NCBI RefSeq assembly: GCF_040610475.1
Contig: NZ_JBEXMJ010000005.1
Coordinates: 133,631 to 197,630, forward strand
Direction: 5' to 3'
DNA: 64,000 nucleotides
Source of the DNA: Actinopolymorpha sp. NPDC004070
GTDB lineage: Bacteria > Actinomycetota > Actinomycetes > Propionibacteriales > Actinopolymorphaceae
Position numbers and translations under genes: made by a program. Below the pieces are notes generated by a model. That model had not been told where the DNA came from. It worked only from the letters and a program-made list of their open reading frames with translations, and did not search any database. Position 1 is the first letter of the stretch. Every line of letters begins with the position of its first letter. Below, one piece after another: positions 42,677 through 51,591 of the stretch.

Positions 42677-44157
42677 CCGCGCGGCGGCTTCTCGCGCTCG
42701 ACCTGGGGTCGTCGTCGGTACGGGCCGTCGTGTGCGACGAACGCGCCGAGCCGGTGCCCGGCCTGCTGGCCCGGCGTTCGGTCACCGCGCGCCAGGACGA
42801 GGACGGGCGCGGCGAACTGGACCCGGACGGCTACCTCGCCGACCTGGTGAGCTGCCTGGACGAGCTGCAGACGGCGGGCTCGCTGGACGGCGTGGAGCTG
42901 GTGGCCACCTCCTCCCAGTGGCACTCGGTGCTCGCGGTGGGGCCGGACGGAACGCCATGCTCGGCGGTGCTCAGCTGGCTCGACACCCGCGCGCGGCCCC
43001 GGCCGGACCGGCTGCCGGCCGACCCCGAGGCGTTCCACGCACGCACCGGCGCGTGGGTGCACCCACTCTACTGGACCACGAAGGTGCCCTTCCTGCGGGA
43101 GCAGCTCCATGACCAGTTGGGCGGAAGGCCGCTGCGCTTCCTCGGCCTGCCCGACTACCTGCGCGGCGTACTCCTCGGCACCGACGCGACCTCGGTGTCG
43201 ATGGCCTCCGGCACCGGTCTGCTGGACGTCCTCGCCATGGCCTGGGACCGCGAGGCGCTGGCCCTGGCGGAGGTGACCCCGGCCGAGTTGCCCGCCGTCG
43301 ACGACACCCCCGCCCGGCTGGCGCCCCACTGGCGCGACCGCTGGCCGGCGCTGGCCGACGCCCTCTGGGCACCGGCGCTCGGCGACGGCGCCGCGTCCAA
43401 CCTGGGCAGCGGGTGCACCGACGCCGGCACGGTCGGCGTCACCGTCGGCACCTCCGCCGCGCTGCGCGTGGTCCACGGGCCCGACGTCCCGCCGCCGCCG
43501 GCCACCGTGTGGCGCTACCGCGTGGACGCCGACCGGCTGGTGAGCGGAATCGCGTTCTCCGGCGGCGGGGTTTTGCGCGCCTGGGTCGTTCGCCTGCTGC
43601 GGCTCGGCGCGGACGCCGAGCCCACGCGCGCGCCCGGAACTAGCGGCCTGGTCTGCCTGCCGATGCACGCCGGCAGCCGGCCACCCGGCACGATCCCGCC
43701 GGGCTCCGGCGTGGTCGCCGGGCTGTCCCTGGAGACCTCGCCGGAGGAGCTTCTCGCGGGGACGCTGGAGGGTGTCGCGCTGGAGTCGGCGCGTGCGCTG
43801 GACACCCTCGAGGGGTCGTTCGGCGCCGAACTCGAGATCGTGCTCGGCGGTGGTGCCGTGCACGCCTCCCCGTGGTGGTGCCGGGCGTTCGCGGGCACCT
43901 TCGACCGGTCGTTGCGACTCGCCGAGGACCCCGAGGTCGGCGCCCGGGGCGCGGCGGCGCTGGCGCTGGGGATCGACCTGGCCCCGCCGAAGGAGCAGAT
44001 CGTGCCCGACCCGGACGACGTCGTACGCATGGCCGCCGCCCGGGTTCGTTACGACCGGCTGCGGAACGCACTGGCCGACGAGCTCATCCGACATCGCGAC
44101 GGTTCACCTCCGGCGTTCGACCCGGACGTGAACCGACCGACCAGTCCGACTGCCTGA
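42673..44157 (+). CDS. FGGY-family carbohydrate kinase
   Basis: A 494-residue sugar kinase. ATP-binding phosphate 1 motif is [17 protein letters not shown], and [13 protein letters not shown] plus LSWLDTRA mark the substrate side. [15 protein letters not shown] is the phosphate 2 loop and [16 protein letters not shown] the adenosine motif. Within FGGY it resembles gluconate or xylulose kinases, without certainty. The ATG at 42673 overlaps the otsA stop by four bases (ATGA), so it is made together with OtsA. That may link trehalose synthesis with phosphorylation of a related sugar, but the acceptor is unknown. Confidence 0.85.
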   Translation: MTARRLLALDLGSSSVRAVVCDERAEPVPGLLARRSVTARQDEDGRGELDPDGYLADLVSCLDELQTAGSLDGVELVATSSQWHSVLAVGPDGTPCSAVLSWLDTRARPRPDRLPADPEAFHARTGAWVHPLYWTTKVPFLREQLHDQLGGRPLRFLGLPDYLRGVLLGTDATSVSMASGTGLLDVLAMAWDREALALAEVTPAELPAVDDTPARLAPHWRDRWPALADALWAPALGDGAASNLGSGCTDAGTVGVTVGTSAALRVVHGPDVPPPPATVWRYRVDADRLVSGIAFSGGGVLRAWVVRLLRLGADAEPTRAPGTSGLVCLPMHAGSRPPGTIPPGSGVVAGLSLETSPEELLAGTLEGVALESARALDTLEGSFGAELEIVLGGGAVHASPWWCRAFAGTFDRSLRLAEDPEVGARGAAALALGIDLAPPKEQIVPDPDDVVRMAAARVRYDRLRNALADELIRHRDGSPPAFDPDVNRPTSPTA

Positions 44158-44277
44158 CCAGACCCACCCACAGATCCACCGCCTCAGACCCGCTGACAAG
44201 GACCCACGCCGCGGCTTCTCCACCAGACTGACCTTGCGTGATCCGGCATGAACCCTACGCACCGAGCCGCGAACCGG

Positions 44278-44283
44278 CATGAT
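44278..44283 (+). promoter_or_regulatory. -10 element for leaderless PP2C phosphatase transcript
   Basis: CATGAT lies eight bases before the ATG at 44292. There is no ribosome site between them. Confidence 0.45.
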
Positions 44284-44291
44284 GCTCCGCA

Positions 44292-46196
44292 ATGGAAGAT
44301 GCACCCGGCGTGACCAGACCGCTCGAACGCGAGCTGATCGACGCCGTCCTCGAACTCAGCGCGAACGCGATCGTCCTGGTCGACGAGCGCGGCCGGATCG
44401 CGCTCTGGAACGCCGCCGCCGAATCCGTCCTCGGCTGGCCGGCCGAGCAGGCACTGGGCCAGGAGGTGCTGACCGCGATGGTCGCGCCGCACTCCCACTC
44501 CACCGCCCGGGACCTGCTGGCCAAGCTCGCGGTGAACGGCACCTGGGAGGGAGCGGTCCCGCTGCGGCACCGTGACGGGCACGCGGTGGTCTGTGCGGTC
44601 CGGGCGCGCGCCCTGTCCGGCGGCGCCGGTGGTGGCGGCGGCGAAGACGGCGACGGCGCGGTCGGTGAGGTCCTCGCCGTCTTCGCCGAGCTCGGCCGGT
44701 CCGGCCCCGGCAGTCCCGGCGACCCGACCGGCACAGACGGGCCGGCGGGCCCGGCCGGCACGGCGGGTACGGCGGGTACGGGGGGCACGGTCCGCGACGA
44801 CGACCGGGCCGCGTTGCTCCGCGCCGAACGGGCCGCCCTGCTCCGCGCCGAGCGGACCGCGCGCGCCGAGCTCGAACACGTCCGCGACCGGCTCGCCTAC
44901 GTCGTGCACGCCAGCAGCCGGCTCGCCTCCTCCCTCGACGTGGGCATGACGATGGAGACGGTCGGCGACCTCGTCGTGCCGCGGTTCGGGACGCTGTGCA
45001 TCATCGACCTGTGGGACGGCCGCCGACTGGACCGCGTCTACGTCCGCGAGGCCGAGCCTGCCCGGCAGTCGCTGGTCGAGCGGGTCCGCGCACTCGGCGG
45101 CTCCCAGCGCGACGGGCACCCGGCGTTGCGCGCGGTGTTCACCGGCCGCCCGGCCGTGCTCACCGCGACCGACCCGGACACCCTCGCCCAGATGTACGCC
45201 GACCCGCAGGCACACGAGGCGGAGCGTGAGGCGACCCGCGGGGCCGGCTTCGTCGCGGTGCCACTGGTCACCCGTGGCCGGGTGATCGGCGTCCTGACCC
45301 TGCTCGGGCCCGGCCGCGCGTACGGCCGTGACCTCGCGCCCGGCGAGGACCTCGCGGTGCTCGAACAGGTGGCCACCCGGGCGGCGCAGAGCATCGAGAA
45401 CGCCCGGCTTTTCGACGCCGAACGCCGGCTGGCTCGCAACCTCACCGACAGCGAACGCCGGCAACGGCGTACCGCACTCACTCTGCAGCGCAGCCTGCTG
45501 CCCGCCTGGATCCATCCGCCCGAGGAGCTCGAGGTGGCGACCCGCTACTTCCCGGGCGCGGAGGAGGCCGAGGTCGGCGGCGACTGGTACGACGTGATCC
45601 CGCTCGGGCCTCGCCGCACGGCGCTGGTGATCGGTGACGTGATGGGCCGCGGGCTGCGGGCGGCGACGTTCATGGGGCAGGTACGCACCGCTGTGCGCGC
45701 CTACGCCCGTCAGGATCTGCGGCCCAAGGAGATCCTCGCCCTCCTCGACGGGGTGGTCGCCGACCTGGGCGACACCGAGATCGTCACCTGCGCGTACGCG
45801 GTCTTCGACGCCGCGCGCGGGACGCTGACGTACGCCTCGGCCGGACACCTCCCACTGCTCACCGTCGACCGGTTCGGCAAGGCGCGGCGGCTGGACCACG
45901 AGGCCGGCCTGCCGCTGGGCGTGGGCGCCTCGTCGGCGGCACCGGCGCGGACCGCACCCGAGCACGTGGTCTCCCTGCCCGAGGAGACGACGGTCGTGTT
46001 CTACACCGACGGACTGGTCGAGAATCGCCGGCGCGACGTCGACGCCGGCATCGACGCGCTGGTGGACGCGCTGGCCAGGGCCTCGGGCAGCAGCCTGGAA
46101 GGTCTCTGCGACCAGGTGATCGACGCGTTGCGGCCGCCGGGCGGGTACGACGACGACGTGGCCCTGCTGCTCGCCCGGTCGCTGCCGCGCGGCTGA
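44292..46196 (+). CDS. PAS-GAF-SpoIIE (PP2C) serine phosphatase
   Basis: A 634-residue cytoplasmic signalling protein. A PAS domain (about residues 15-105, NAIVLVDERGRIALWNAAAE) is followed by a low-complexity Gly/Ala/Pro/Thr linker (about 115-175) and a helical ERAALLRAERTA segment. The GAF domain covers about 205-370, and the PP2C/SpoIIE catalytic domain about 405-630. Metal-binding Asp residues are in EVGGDWYDVIPL (about 429), VIGDVMGRG, FYTDGLVE and YDDDVALLL. It would dephosphorylate anti-sigma-factor antagonists. No kinase or antagonist gene is adjacent. Confidence 0.9.
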   Translation: MEDAPGVTRPLERELIDAVLELSANAIVLVDERGRIALWNAAAESVLGWPAEQALGQEVLTAMVAPHSHSTARDLLAKLAVNGTWEGAVPLRHRDGHAVVCAVRARALSGGAGGGGGEDGDGAVGEVLAVFAELGRSGPGSPGDPTGTDGPAGPAGTAGTAGTGGTVRDDDRAALLRAERAALLRAERTARAELEHVRDRLAYVVHASSRLASSLDVGMTMETVGDLVVPRFGTLCIIDLWDGRRLDRVYVREAEPARQSLVERVRALGGSQRDGHPALRAVFTGRPAVLTATDPDTLAQMYADPQAHEAEREATRGAGFVAVPLVTRGRVIGVLTLLGPGRAYGRDLAPGEDLAVLEQVATRAAQSIENARLFDAERRLARNLTDSERRQRRTALTLQRSLLPAWIHPPEELEVATRYFPGAEEAEVGGDWYDVIPLGPRRTALVIGDVMGRGLRAATFMGQVRTAVRAYARQDLRPKEILALLDGVVADLGDTEIVTCAYAVFDAARGTLTYASAGHLPLLTVDRFGKARRLDHEAGLPLGVGASSAAPARTAPEHVVSLPEETTVVFYTDGLVENRRRDVDAGIDALVDALARASGSSLEGLCDQVIDALRPPGGYDDDVALLLARSLPRG

Positions 46197-46221
46197 CGAG
46201 CGAGCCGGTCAGGCGAACCCG

Positions 46222-47235
46222 TCAGCGGGCGACGTTCTCGGTGGCGTCCATGGTGGCGAGTTCGGACCGGCGCGGCAGGCCCTCCCAGTCACCGGCGACC
46301 GACACCGCGAAGGCTCCGCAGACGTTGCCCCGCCGCAGCCGCTGCGCCGGATCCAGCCCGTCCAGCGTCGCGGACAGGTAGCCCGCGACGAACGCGTCGC
46401 CCGCGCCGACCGGGTCGATCAGGCTGACCGCGAGCGCCGGCTCGGTGAAGCTCTCCCCGTCCACCACGGCGTACGCACCGGCGGCACCGCGCTTGAGCAC
46501 GACCTGCGCCGGCCCGAGCGCGGCCAGCTCCTTGGCCACCTCCTCGACCGAGCCGGCGGGCACCACCATGGCCGCCTCCTCGTCACCGGCGAACACGATG
46601 TCCGCGGCGGCCACGAGCTCGCGGAACGCGGCACCGGCCTCGGTCACCGACCACAGCGCGGCGCGGTAGTTGAAGTCGAACGACACGGGTACGCCGGCCG
46701 CCCGGGCCGCGTCGACCGCGGTGTGCACGGCGGCGCGAGCGGACTCCGACAGTGCCGGGGTGATACCGGAGACGTGCAGGACCCGGGCCGCGGCCACCAG
46801 GCCGGTGTCGACGTCGCCGGGGGTCAGCCGGGAACCCGCCAGGCCGCGGCGGTAGTAGCTCACGCGTACCCGGTCGGCGGTGCGGTGCTCGCGCAGCATC
46901 AGCCCGGTGGGCACCTCGGTGTCGGTCCGCACGCGGGAGACGTCCACACCCTCACCGCGCAGGGCGTCCCTGACGAGGTGGCCGAGCGGGTCGGCGCCCA
47001 GCCGGCCGATCCAGGTGGCGTTGTGGCCCAGCCGGCTCAGGCCGATGGCGACGTTGGTCTCCGCGCCGCCGAAGGAGATCCGGGCCGGGGCGCCGACCGC
47101 GAACGAACCGGTGGTGGTGGCGGCGACCAGCGCCATCGTCTCGCCGAGTGTCACCACGTCGACCGAGCTGTCGGCAGACCTCCCGACCTGACCCCCGGCC
47201 GAGGTCCCATTCGGGTCTTGGGCCGAACTGCTCAT
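46222..47235 (-). CDS. kdgK: PfkB-family sugar kinase, probable 2-keto-3-deoxygluconate kinase
   Basis: A 337-residue ribokinase-fold enzyme. The N-terminal signature ISFGGAETNVAIGLSRLG and the C-terminal SLIDPVGAGDAFVAGYLS, with catalytic Asp (about residue 280), are PfkB motifs. The SYYRRGLAGSRL segment and pairing with a KDPG aldolase favour phosphorylation of 2-keto-3-deoxygluconate to KDPG. The ATG at 47235 overlaps the aldolase stop as ATGA, giving a coupled two-gene unit. The first 22 residues are a variable Ser/Gly/Gln-rich tail. Confidence 0.85.
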   Translation of the reverse strand: MSSSAQDPNGTSAGGQVGRSADSSVDVVTLGETMALVAATTTGSFAVGAPARISFGGAETNVAIGLSRLGHNATWIGRLGADPLGHLVRDALRGEGVDVSRVRTDTEVPTGLMLREHRTADRVRVSYYRRGLAGSRLTPGDVDTGLVAAARVLHVSGITPALSESARAAVHTAVDAARAAGVPVSFDFNYRAALWSVTEAGAAFRELVAAADIVFAGDEEAAMVVPAGSVEEVAKELAALGPAQVVLKRGAAGAYAVVDGESFTEPALAVSLIDPVGAGDAFVAGYLSATLDGLDPAQRLRRGNVCGAFAVSVAGDWEGLPRRSELATMDATENVAR

Positions 47236-47891
47236 GCGCGGCCTGCCGGGGTCGCGTCGCGGGTGCCGCCCACGCTCGCCACCAGCGTGCGTGCGCGCCC
47301 CGAAAGGGCGTCGAGGTCCGCACCGGGTTCGCAGGCGTCGGCCACCAGCGGACTGCCCACGCCCACCGCGACCGCGCCGGCCCGCAGGTAGGAGCCCGCG
47401 TTGTCGACGTCCACGCCGCCGGTGGGAACGAGCGGGACGTCGGGCAGCGGGCCTCGGATCGCCTTGAGGTACGCCGGCCCGCCGAGCGCCGACGCCGGGA
47501 ACACCTTCACCATCGCGGCACCCGCCCGCCACGCGGTGAGGATCTCGGTCGGGGTGGCCGCACCGGGCAGGACGGGTACGCCGAGGCGGTTGGCCTCCTC
47601 GATGACGTCGAGGCAGACCGCCGGTGAGATGAGGTAGGTCGCGCCCGCGTCCACCGCCTCGCGGGCCTGTGCGGGAGTGATGACCGTGCCGGCCCCGAGC
47701 GCGACGTCGGCGGGCTTGCGCGCGGCGTAGGAACGGATGGCGTCGGCGACGTCGGGTGCGGTGAACGTGAACTCCACCGCCCGGATTCCCGCCTCCACAA
47801 GGACGTCGGTGACCTCGGCGTAGCGCGCGGCCGACGCCGACCGCAGAATCGCCACCGCCGGGCAGATCTCCATCGCCTGCTGCAAGCTCAC
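47232..47891 (-). CDS. eda: 2-keto-3-deoxy-6-phosphogluconate (KDPG) aldolase
   Basis: A 219-residue class I aldolase. AVEFTFTAPDVADAIR and LGAGTVITPAQA match the conserved Glu and loop. The Schiff-base Lys is in AAMVKVFPASALGG (about residue 128), followed by LVPTGGVD. It splits KDPG to pyruvate and glyceraldehyde 3-phosphate. The GTG at 47891 follows GAGGAGG at eight bases. It is the first gene of the pair with kdgK and is divergent from the Nramp-like transporter. Confidence 0.9.
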   Translation of the reverse strand: MSLQQAMEICPAVAILRSASAARYAEVTDVLVEAGIRAVEFTFTAPDVADAIRSYAARKPADVALGAGTVITPAQAREAVDAGATYLISPAVCLDVIEEANRLGVPVLPGAATPTEILTAWRAGAAMVKVFPASALGGPAYLKAIRGPLPDVPLVPTGGVDVDNAGSYLRAGAVAVGVGSPLVADACEPGADLDALSGRARTLVASVGGTRDATPAGRA

Positions 47892-48280
47892 GCGGTTGCC
47901 TCCTCGTCGAAACCCGGACGTGCCGTCCGGCCCCGCAAGTCTATGGGCCGTCGGCCGGGCGGTCACCGGCCCGCGGGACGAGCGCGGCGATCCTGCCCGG
48001 GACCGGCCGCGCCACCGTCAACACGTCCTTGCTGTCAAGCGTTCCTTGACAGTACGTCCCGTCGGCCGATTCGGAGCCGCACCTCACACTCCCCCGCCGG
48101 CGGTCGCCGTTCGTACGCATGGCCGGATGCGGACACCGCCGGCGACCGAAGCGCCAACCAGCGTTCACGACCTGGCGGAAGAGCACCGAGCCGACCGGCT
48201 TGACCACTCGGCGTACTGGAGGTTCACTGATTCCGCAGCGTTTCGTCCAGATCTCGCACATTTGTCGGAAAGGACGAGGC
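47892..48280. other. Divergent control region of the eda-kdgK and transporter units
   Basis: About 390 bases with no supported gene. Its main feature is the 8-5-8 palindrome at 48032-48052. The rest holds promoters on both strands; a purine-rich AAAGGA precedes the transporter start. Short open frames here lack any support. Confidence 0.5.
48032..48052. promoter_or_regulatory. Perfect 8-5-8 palindrome, candidate operator of the sugar-acid locus
   Basis: CTGTCAAG-CGTTC-CTTGACAG lies in the middle of the divergent region. It is a likely target of the FadR/GntR-family regulator encoded at 49878. Its core GTCAAG-N5-CTTGAC is shared with the palindrome at 29559-29585. Confidence 0.55.
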
Positions 48281-49720
48281 ATGACCGAGGCCCGTTCGAC
48301 CGGTGGTGAGCCCGACTCCTCGTCTGCGCTGTCCACCAGGCACCTTCCCGGCGCACGGGTGCGAGACCTGCCCGCGCCGCCCACGCAGACCTGGCGCGTC
48401 ATCGGACCCGGGCTCGTCGGCGCCGGGGTCGGCCTGGCCTCGGGCGAGTTCATCCTGTGGCCCTACATCTCCTCCCAGATCGGGCTGGTCTTCTTGTGGG
48501 GGGCCGTGCTGGGTGTCGTCACCCAGTGGTTCCTCAACATGGAGATCGAGCGCTACACCCTGGCCACCGGGGAGACCGCACTGACGGGCTTCAGCCGGAT
48601 GTGGAAACACTGGGGCCTGGTCTTCGCGGTGATGACCTACTTCGCCAACCTCTGGCCGGGTTGGGCGACGAGTTCGGCCACCATGGTGACGTACATCGTG
48701 GGTGGCAACGTCACCGCGATCGCCATCGGCATCCTCGTGGTGTGCGGCCTGGTGCTCACCCTCGCACCGGTGGTCTACACCGCGCTCGAACGCGTCATCG
48801 TGGTGAAGCTGGCGGCGATCACGATCCTGATCGTGGGCGCCATCATCTTCGCGTTCACCGCGGACACCTGGCGCGGGCTCGGCTCGGCGGTGACCCACTT
48901 CGGGCGGTTCCCCGACCTGGACTTCGCGCTGATGCTCGGCGCGATCGCCTACGCCGGAGCCGGCGGCGGGCAGAACCTCTGCCAGAGCAACTGGATCCGC
49001 GACAAGCGGTTCGGCATGGGTGCCTACGCGCCCCAGTTGGTGAGCACGGTCACCGGCAAGGACGCAGGCGCCCCGTCCGCGTACACGTTCGAGCCGAACG
49101 AGTCCAACCTCACCCGCTGGCGCGGCTGGTGGCGGTTCGCCAACATCGAGCAGGCGGCGACGTTCGTCCTCATCACCTGCTTCACCATCGGCTTCATGTC
49201 GATGCTGGCGTTCTCGACGGTGTTCGGCCGTTCGGGACTCAGCCAGGACATCGGTTTCCTGCAGGTCGAGGGCGCCGCGCTGCAGGACCGGATCGGCCCG
49301 TGGTTCGGTTACTTCTTCTGGGTCATCGGCGCCTACTCGTTGTTCGCGGCGGCGATGGGCATCATCGACTACACCAGCCGACTGGCCGCCGACCTGCTGG
49401 CCACGGTCTACCTCCGCCGCCGAGGCGTCTCGGAGAGCCGGGTCTACTTCTGGCTGGTGTGGGGTCTGGTCGCGTTCGGCTGCGTCGTCTTGCTGGCAGG
49501 CCTGAACCAACCGCTGGTTCTGCTGGTCATCTCCTCCTGCGTGAGCGGCGTGATGATGGCCATCTACGGCGTACTGCTCATCGTGATGAACAAAAGATCA
49601 CTACCGGTTGCCATCTCGATCCGAAGGTTTCGTACGATCATCATTGCTCTGGCTGTCGCGTTCTACGGCACGCTCGGCCTGATCACGATCGTCCAGCAGG
49701 CGCAGAAGTTGTTCGACTGA
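48281..49720 (+). CDS. Nramp-like transporter without the metal-binding DPGN motif
   Basis: A 479-residue membrane protein with about eleven hydrophobic segments. The first one reads WRVIGPGLVGAGVGLASGEF, aligned with the Nramp TM1 where the family has a DPGN metal-binding motif; here it is ASGEF. The TM6 MPH motif is also not evident (GAIAYAGAGGGQNL instead). True Nramp proteins carry Mn2+ or Fe2+. This group is Nramp-related but unlikely to bind metals the same way. The locus suggests a sugar-acid or anion substrate, which is inference. The ATG at 48281 follows AAAGGACGAGG. The FadR gene is 157 bases downstream. Confidence 0.7.
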   Translation: MTEARSTGGEPDSSSALSTRHLPGARVRDLPAPPTQTWRVIGPGLVGAGVGLASGEFILWPYISSQIGLVFLWGAVLGVVTQWFLNMEIERYTLATGETALTGFSRMWKHWGLVFAVMTYFANLWPGWATSSATMVTYIVGGNVTAIAIGILVVCGLVLTLAPVVYTALERVIVVKLAAITILIVGAIIFAFTADTWRGLGSAVTHFGRFPDLDFALMLGAIAYAGAGGGQNLCQSNWIRDKRFGMGAYAPQLVSTVTGKDAGAPSAYTFEPNESNLTRWRGWWRFANIEQAATFVLITCFTIGFMSMLAFSTVFGRSGLSQDIGFLQVEGAALQDRIGPWFGYFFWVIGAYSLFAAAMGIIDYTSRLAADLLATVYLRRRGVSESRVYFWLVWGLVAFGCVVLLAGLNQPLVLLVISSCVSGVMMAIYGVLLIVMNKRSLPVAISIRRFRTIIIALAVAFYGTLGLITIVQQAQKLFD

Positions 49721-49877
49721 TGCACTGACGCACCACTCACGCGCTACTGACGTACGACCGGAGCCCGAACGACGCCCGAATCCCGCGTCGTCCGGTGCGC
49801 ATGCACCAAGCCACGCGACAGCTGAAGGAACGACAGACCCGTCAGACGGTCCGGCTCGTTGGTCAAAGGGGGACCCG

Positions 49878-50711
49878 GTGAGCCCGCATACTCGCGACAG
49901 CCTGTCCGCACATCTGCTCGACGAGATACTCGCCGGGCGGATCGCATCCGGCACCAAGTTGCCACCCGAACGCGAACTCGCCCGGAGATTCGGCCTGTCC
50001 CGCCCGATCGTGCGGGAGGTGCTGCGCGGACTCGCCGAACGCGGGTTCGTGGACATCCTGCCGTCCCGGGGCACCTACGTCCGTGAGGCGCAGGCCAGCG
50101 ACGGCGCACGGTCGCTGGACACGTCCTTCCGCCGGCGCAACACCACCGTGCGCGAGCTCACCGAGGCCCGCTCGATGCTGGAGACCCGGGCCGCCGCGCT
50201 TGCCGCGGCCCACGCGACCGAGGTCGAGGTGGCGGCGATGCGCCGGTGCCTGGACGACCTGAAGATCACGACGTACGTCCTGGAACAGGCTCGGCTCGAC
50301 CTCGCCTTCCACGCGCTGGTGATGCATGCGAGCCACAACACCGTGCTGGAGTCGATGTACGCGTCGATCACCACGCTGACGTTCGAGCTGATGCTGCGTA
50401 GCCTGTCCGACCGGCAGGTACGCCAGGCCGGGACGCCCGACCACGAGCCGATCTGGTCGGCGATCCGCGACCACGACGCGGCCGCGGCCGCCGAGGCGAT
50501 GCGGGTGCACCTGGAGGCGGCGCAGGAGTTGTCCGGCACCGACCTCGACCGCGGTGTCGACCAGGTGGCCCAGCGGGAACTGCAGCGGATGCTCGGCCCG
50601 GCCGCCTCGCTGGAAGGGTTGCTGGAGGAGGTCGCGCGGCGGCAGGCGGCGTTCATCCGAGCACCATTGACACCACCAGCACCATCAGCACCGTCGACTC
50701 GTCCGGAGTGA
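49878..50711 (+). CDS. GntR-family regulator, FadR/FCD subfamily
   Basis: A 277-residue repressor-type regulator. The winged HTH spans about residues 5-70 (ILAGRIASGTKLPPERELAR, then SRPIVREVLRGLAERG). The FCD effector domain follows (about 85-215) with the metal or acid-binding pattern RLDLAFHALVMHASHN and a late MRVHLEAA. FCD members sense organic or sugar acids. The C-terminal 25 residues are a Pro/Ala tail. It lies between the transporter and the minus-strand catabolic genes, and is the probable controller of the locus. The GTG at 49878 follows AAAGGGGG. Confidence 0.9.
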   Translation: MSPHTRDSLSAHLLDEILAGRIASGTKLPPERELARRFGLSRPIVREVLRGLAERGFVDILPSRGTYVREAQASDGARSLDTSFRRRNTTVRELTEARSMLETRAAALAAAHATEVEVAAMRRCLDDLKITTYVLEQARLDLAFHALVMHASHNTVLESMYASITTLTFELMLRSLSDRQVRQAGTPDHEPIWSAIRDHDAAAAAEAMRVHLEAAQELSGTDLDRGVDQVAQRELQRMLGPAASLEGLLEEVARRQAAFIRAPLTPPAPSAPSTRPE

Positions 50712-50772
50712 CGCCGGACGAGCCGAGGGCTGCACTGCCTGCCGCGGACGTCCCGGCGGATCAGGGTCTGTC

Positions 50773-51528
50773 CTAGCTGAAGTACGTTCCGCCGTTGAGG
50801 TCGATGACGGCTCCGGTGCAGAACGCGCCGAGGTCGGAGACGAGGTAGAGCACCGCGCCGGCCACGTCGTCGGGGAAGCCCGCACGGCGTAGCGGCGTGG
50901 AGTCGATCGTCGCCTGCTGCTGCTCCCGCGGGGTGAACGCCTCGTGGAACGGCGTGTCCAGGATCAGGCCCGGCGCCACCGCGTTGACGGTGATGCCGCG
51001 CGGCCCGACCTCCTTGGCAAGCCCGCGGGTGAGGCCGTGCATGCCGGCCTTGGCGGCACCGTAGGCGGCGGCACCCGGGCCGCCGCCGTTGCGGCCGGCG
51101 AGGGAGGAGATGTTGACGATCCGGCCGCCGTCGGGCAGGTGCCGCAACGCCGCCCGGCTGCAGGCGAACGCGCTGAACAGGTTGACGTCGATCACCGTGT
51201 GCCAGTGCTCGTCGGACATGTCCGCGACCGGTTGCCGGCCGATCATCCCGCCGGCGTTGTTCACCAGGATGTCCAGCTTCCCGCCGAACTCCCCCGCCGT
51301 GGCGTCCACCACCGCGTCGACCTGCCCGCTGTCGGACGCGTCGAGTTCGTACGCCGCGGACCGGCGGCCCAGTGCGGCGATCTCCTTCGCCACGGCCGCG
51401 CCGTCGTGGCTGCGGTAGGTCACCGCGACGTCGGCGCCGGCCTCGGCCAGGGCGAGAGCGACGCCGCGCCCGATGCCAGTGGCGCCACCTGTGACGAGTG
51501 CCGATCGGCCGGACAGGTCGAGCTTCAT
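50773..51528 (-). CDS. Short-chain dehydrogenase/reductase (SDR), glucose dehydrogenase-like
   Basis: A 251-residue classical SDR. The cofactor motif is VTGGATGIGRGVALALAE (about residues 10-27), DILVNNAGGM is the next signature, and the catalytic Tyr-Lys is in AYGAAKAGMHGLTRG. The end GAVIDLNGGTYFS is typical. It oxidises an alcohol of a sugar acid, or reduces a keto sugar, with NAD(P). The ATG at 51528 follows AGGAG. It is the last gene of a minus-strand run that starts with the FAH hydrolase, 63 bases after the hydroxyacid dehydrogenase. Confidence 0.9.
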   Translation of the reverse strand: MKLDLSGRSALVTGGATGIGRGVALALAEAGADVAVTYRSHDGAAVAKEIAALGRRSAAYELDASDSGQVDAVVDATAGEFGGKLDILVNNAGGMIGRQPVADMSDEHWHTVIDVNLFSAFACSRAALRHLPDGGRIVNISSLAGRNGGGPGAAAYGAAKAGMHGLTRGLAKEVGPRGITVNAVAPGLILDTPFHEAFTPREQQQATIDSTPLRRAGFPDDVAGAVLYLVSDLGAFCTGAVIDLNGGTYFS

Positions 51529-51591
51529 GTGAGTTCTCCTCTTCGGGGTTCGGCTGGGTTGGCAGAAACGACTGCCCGGCTGGGACGTCTC

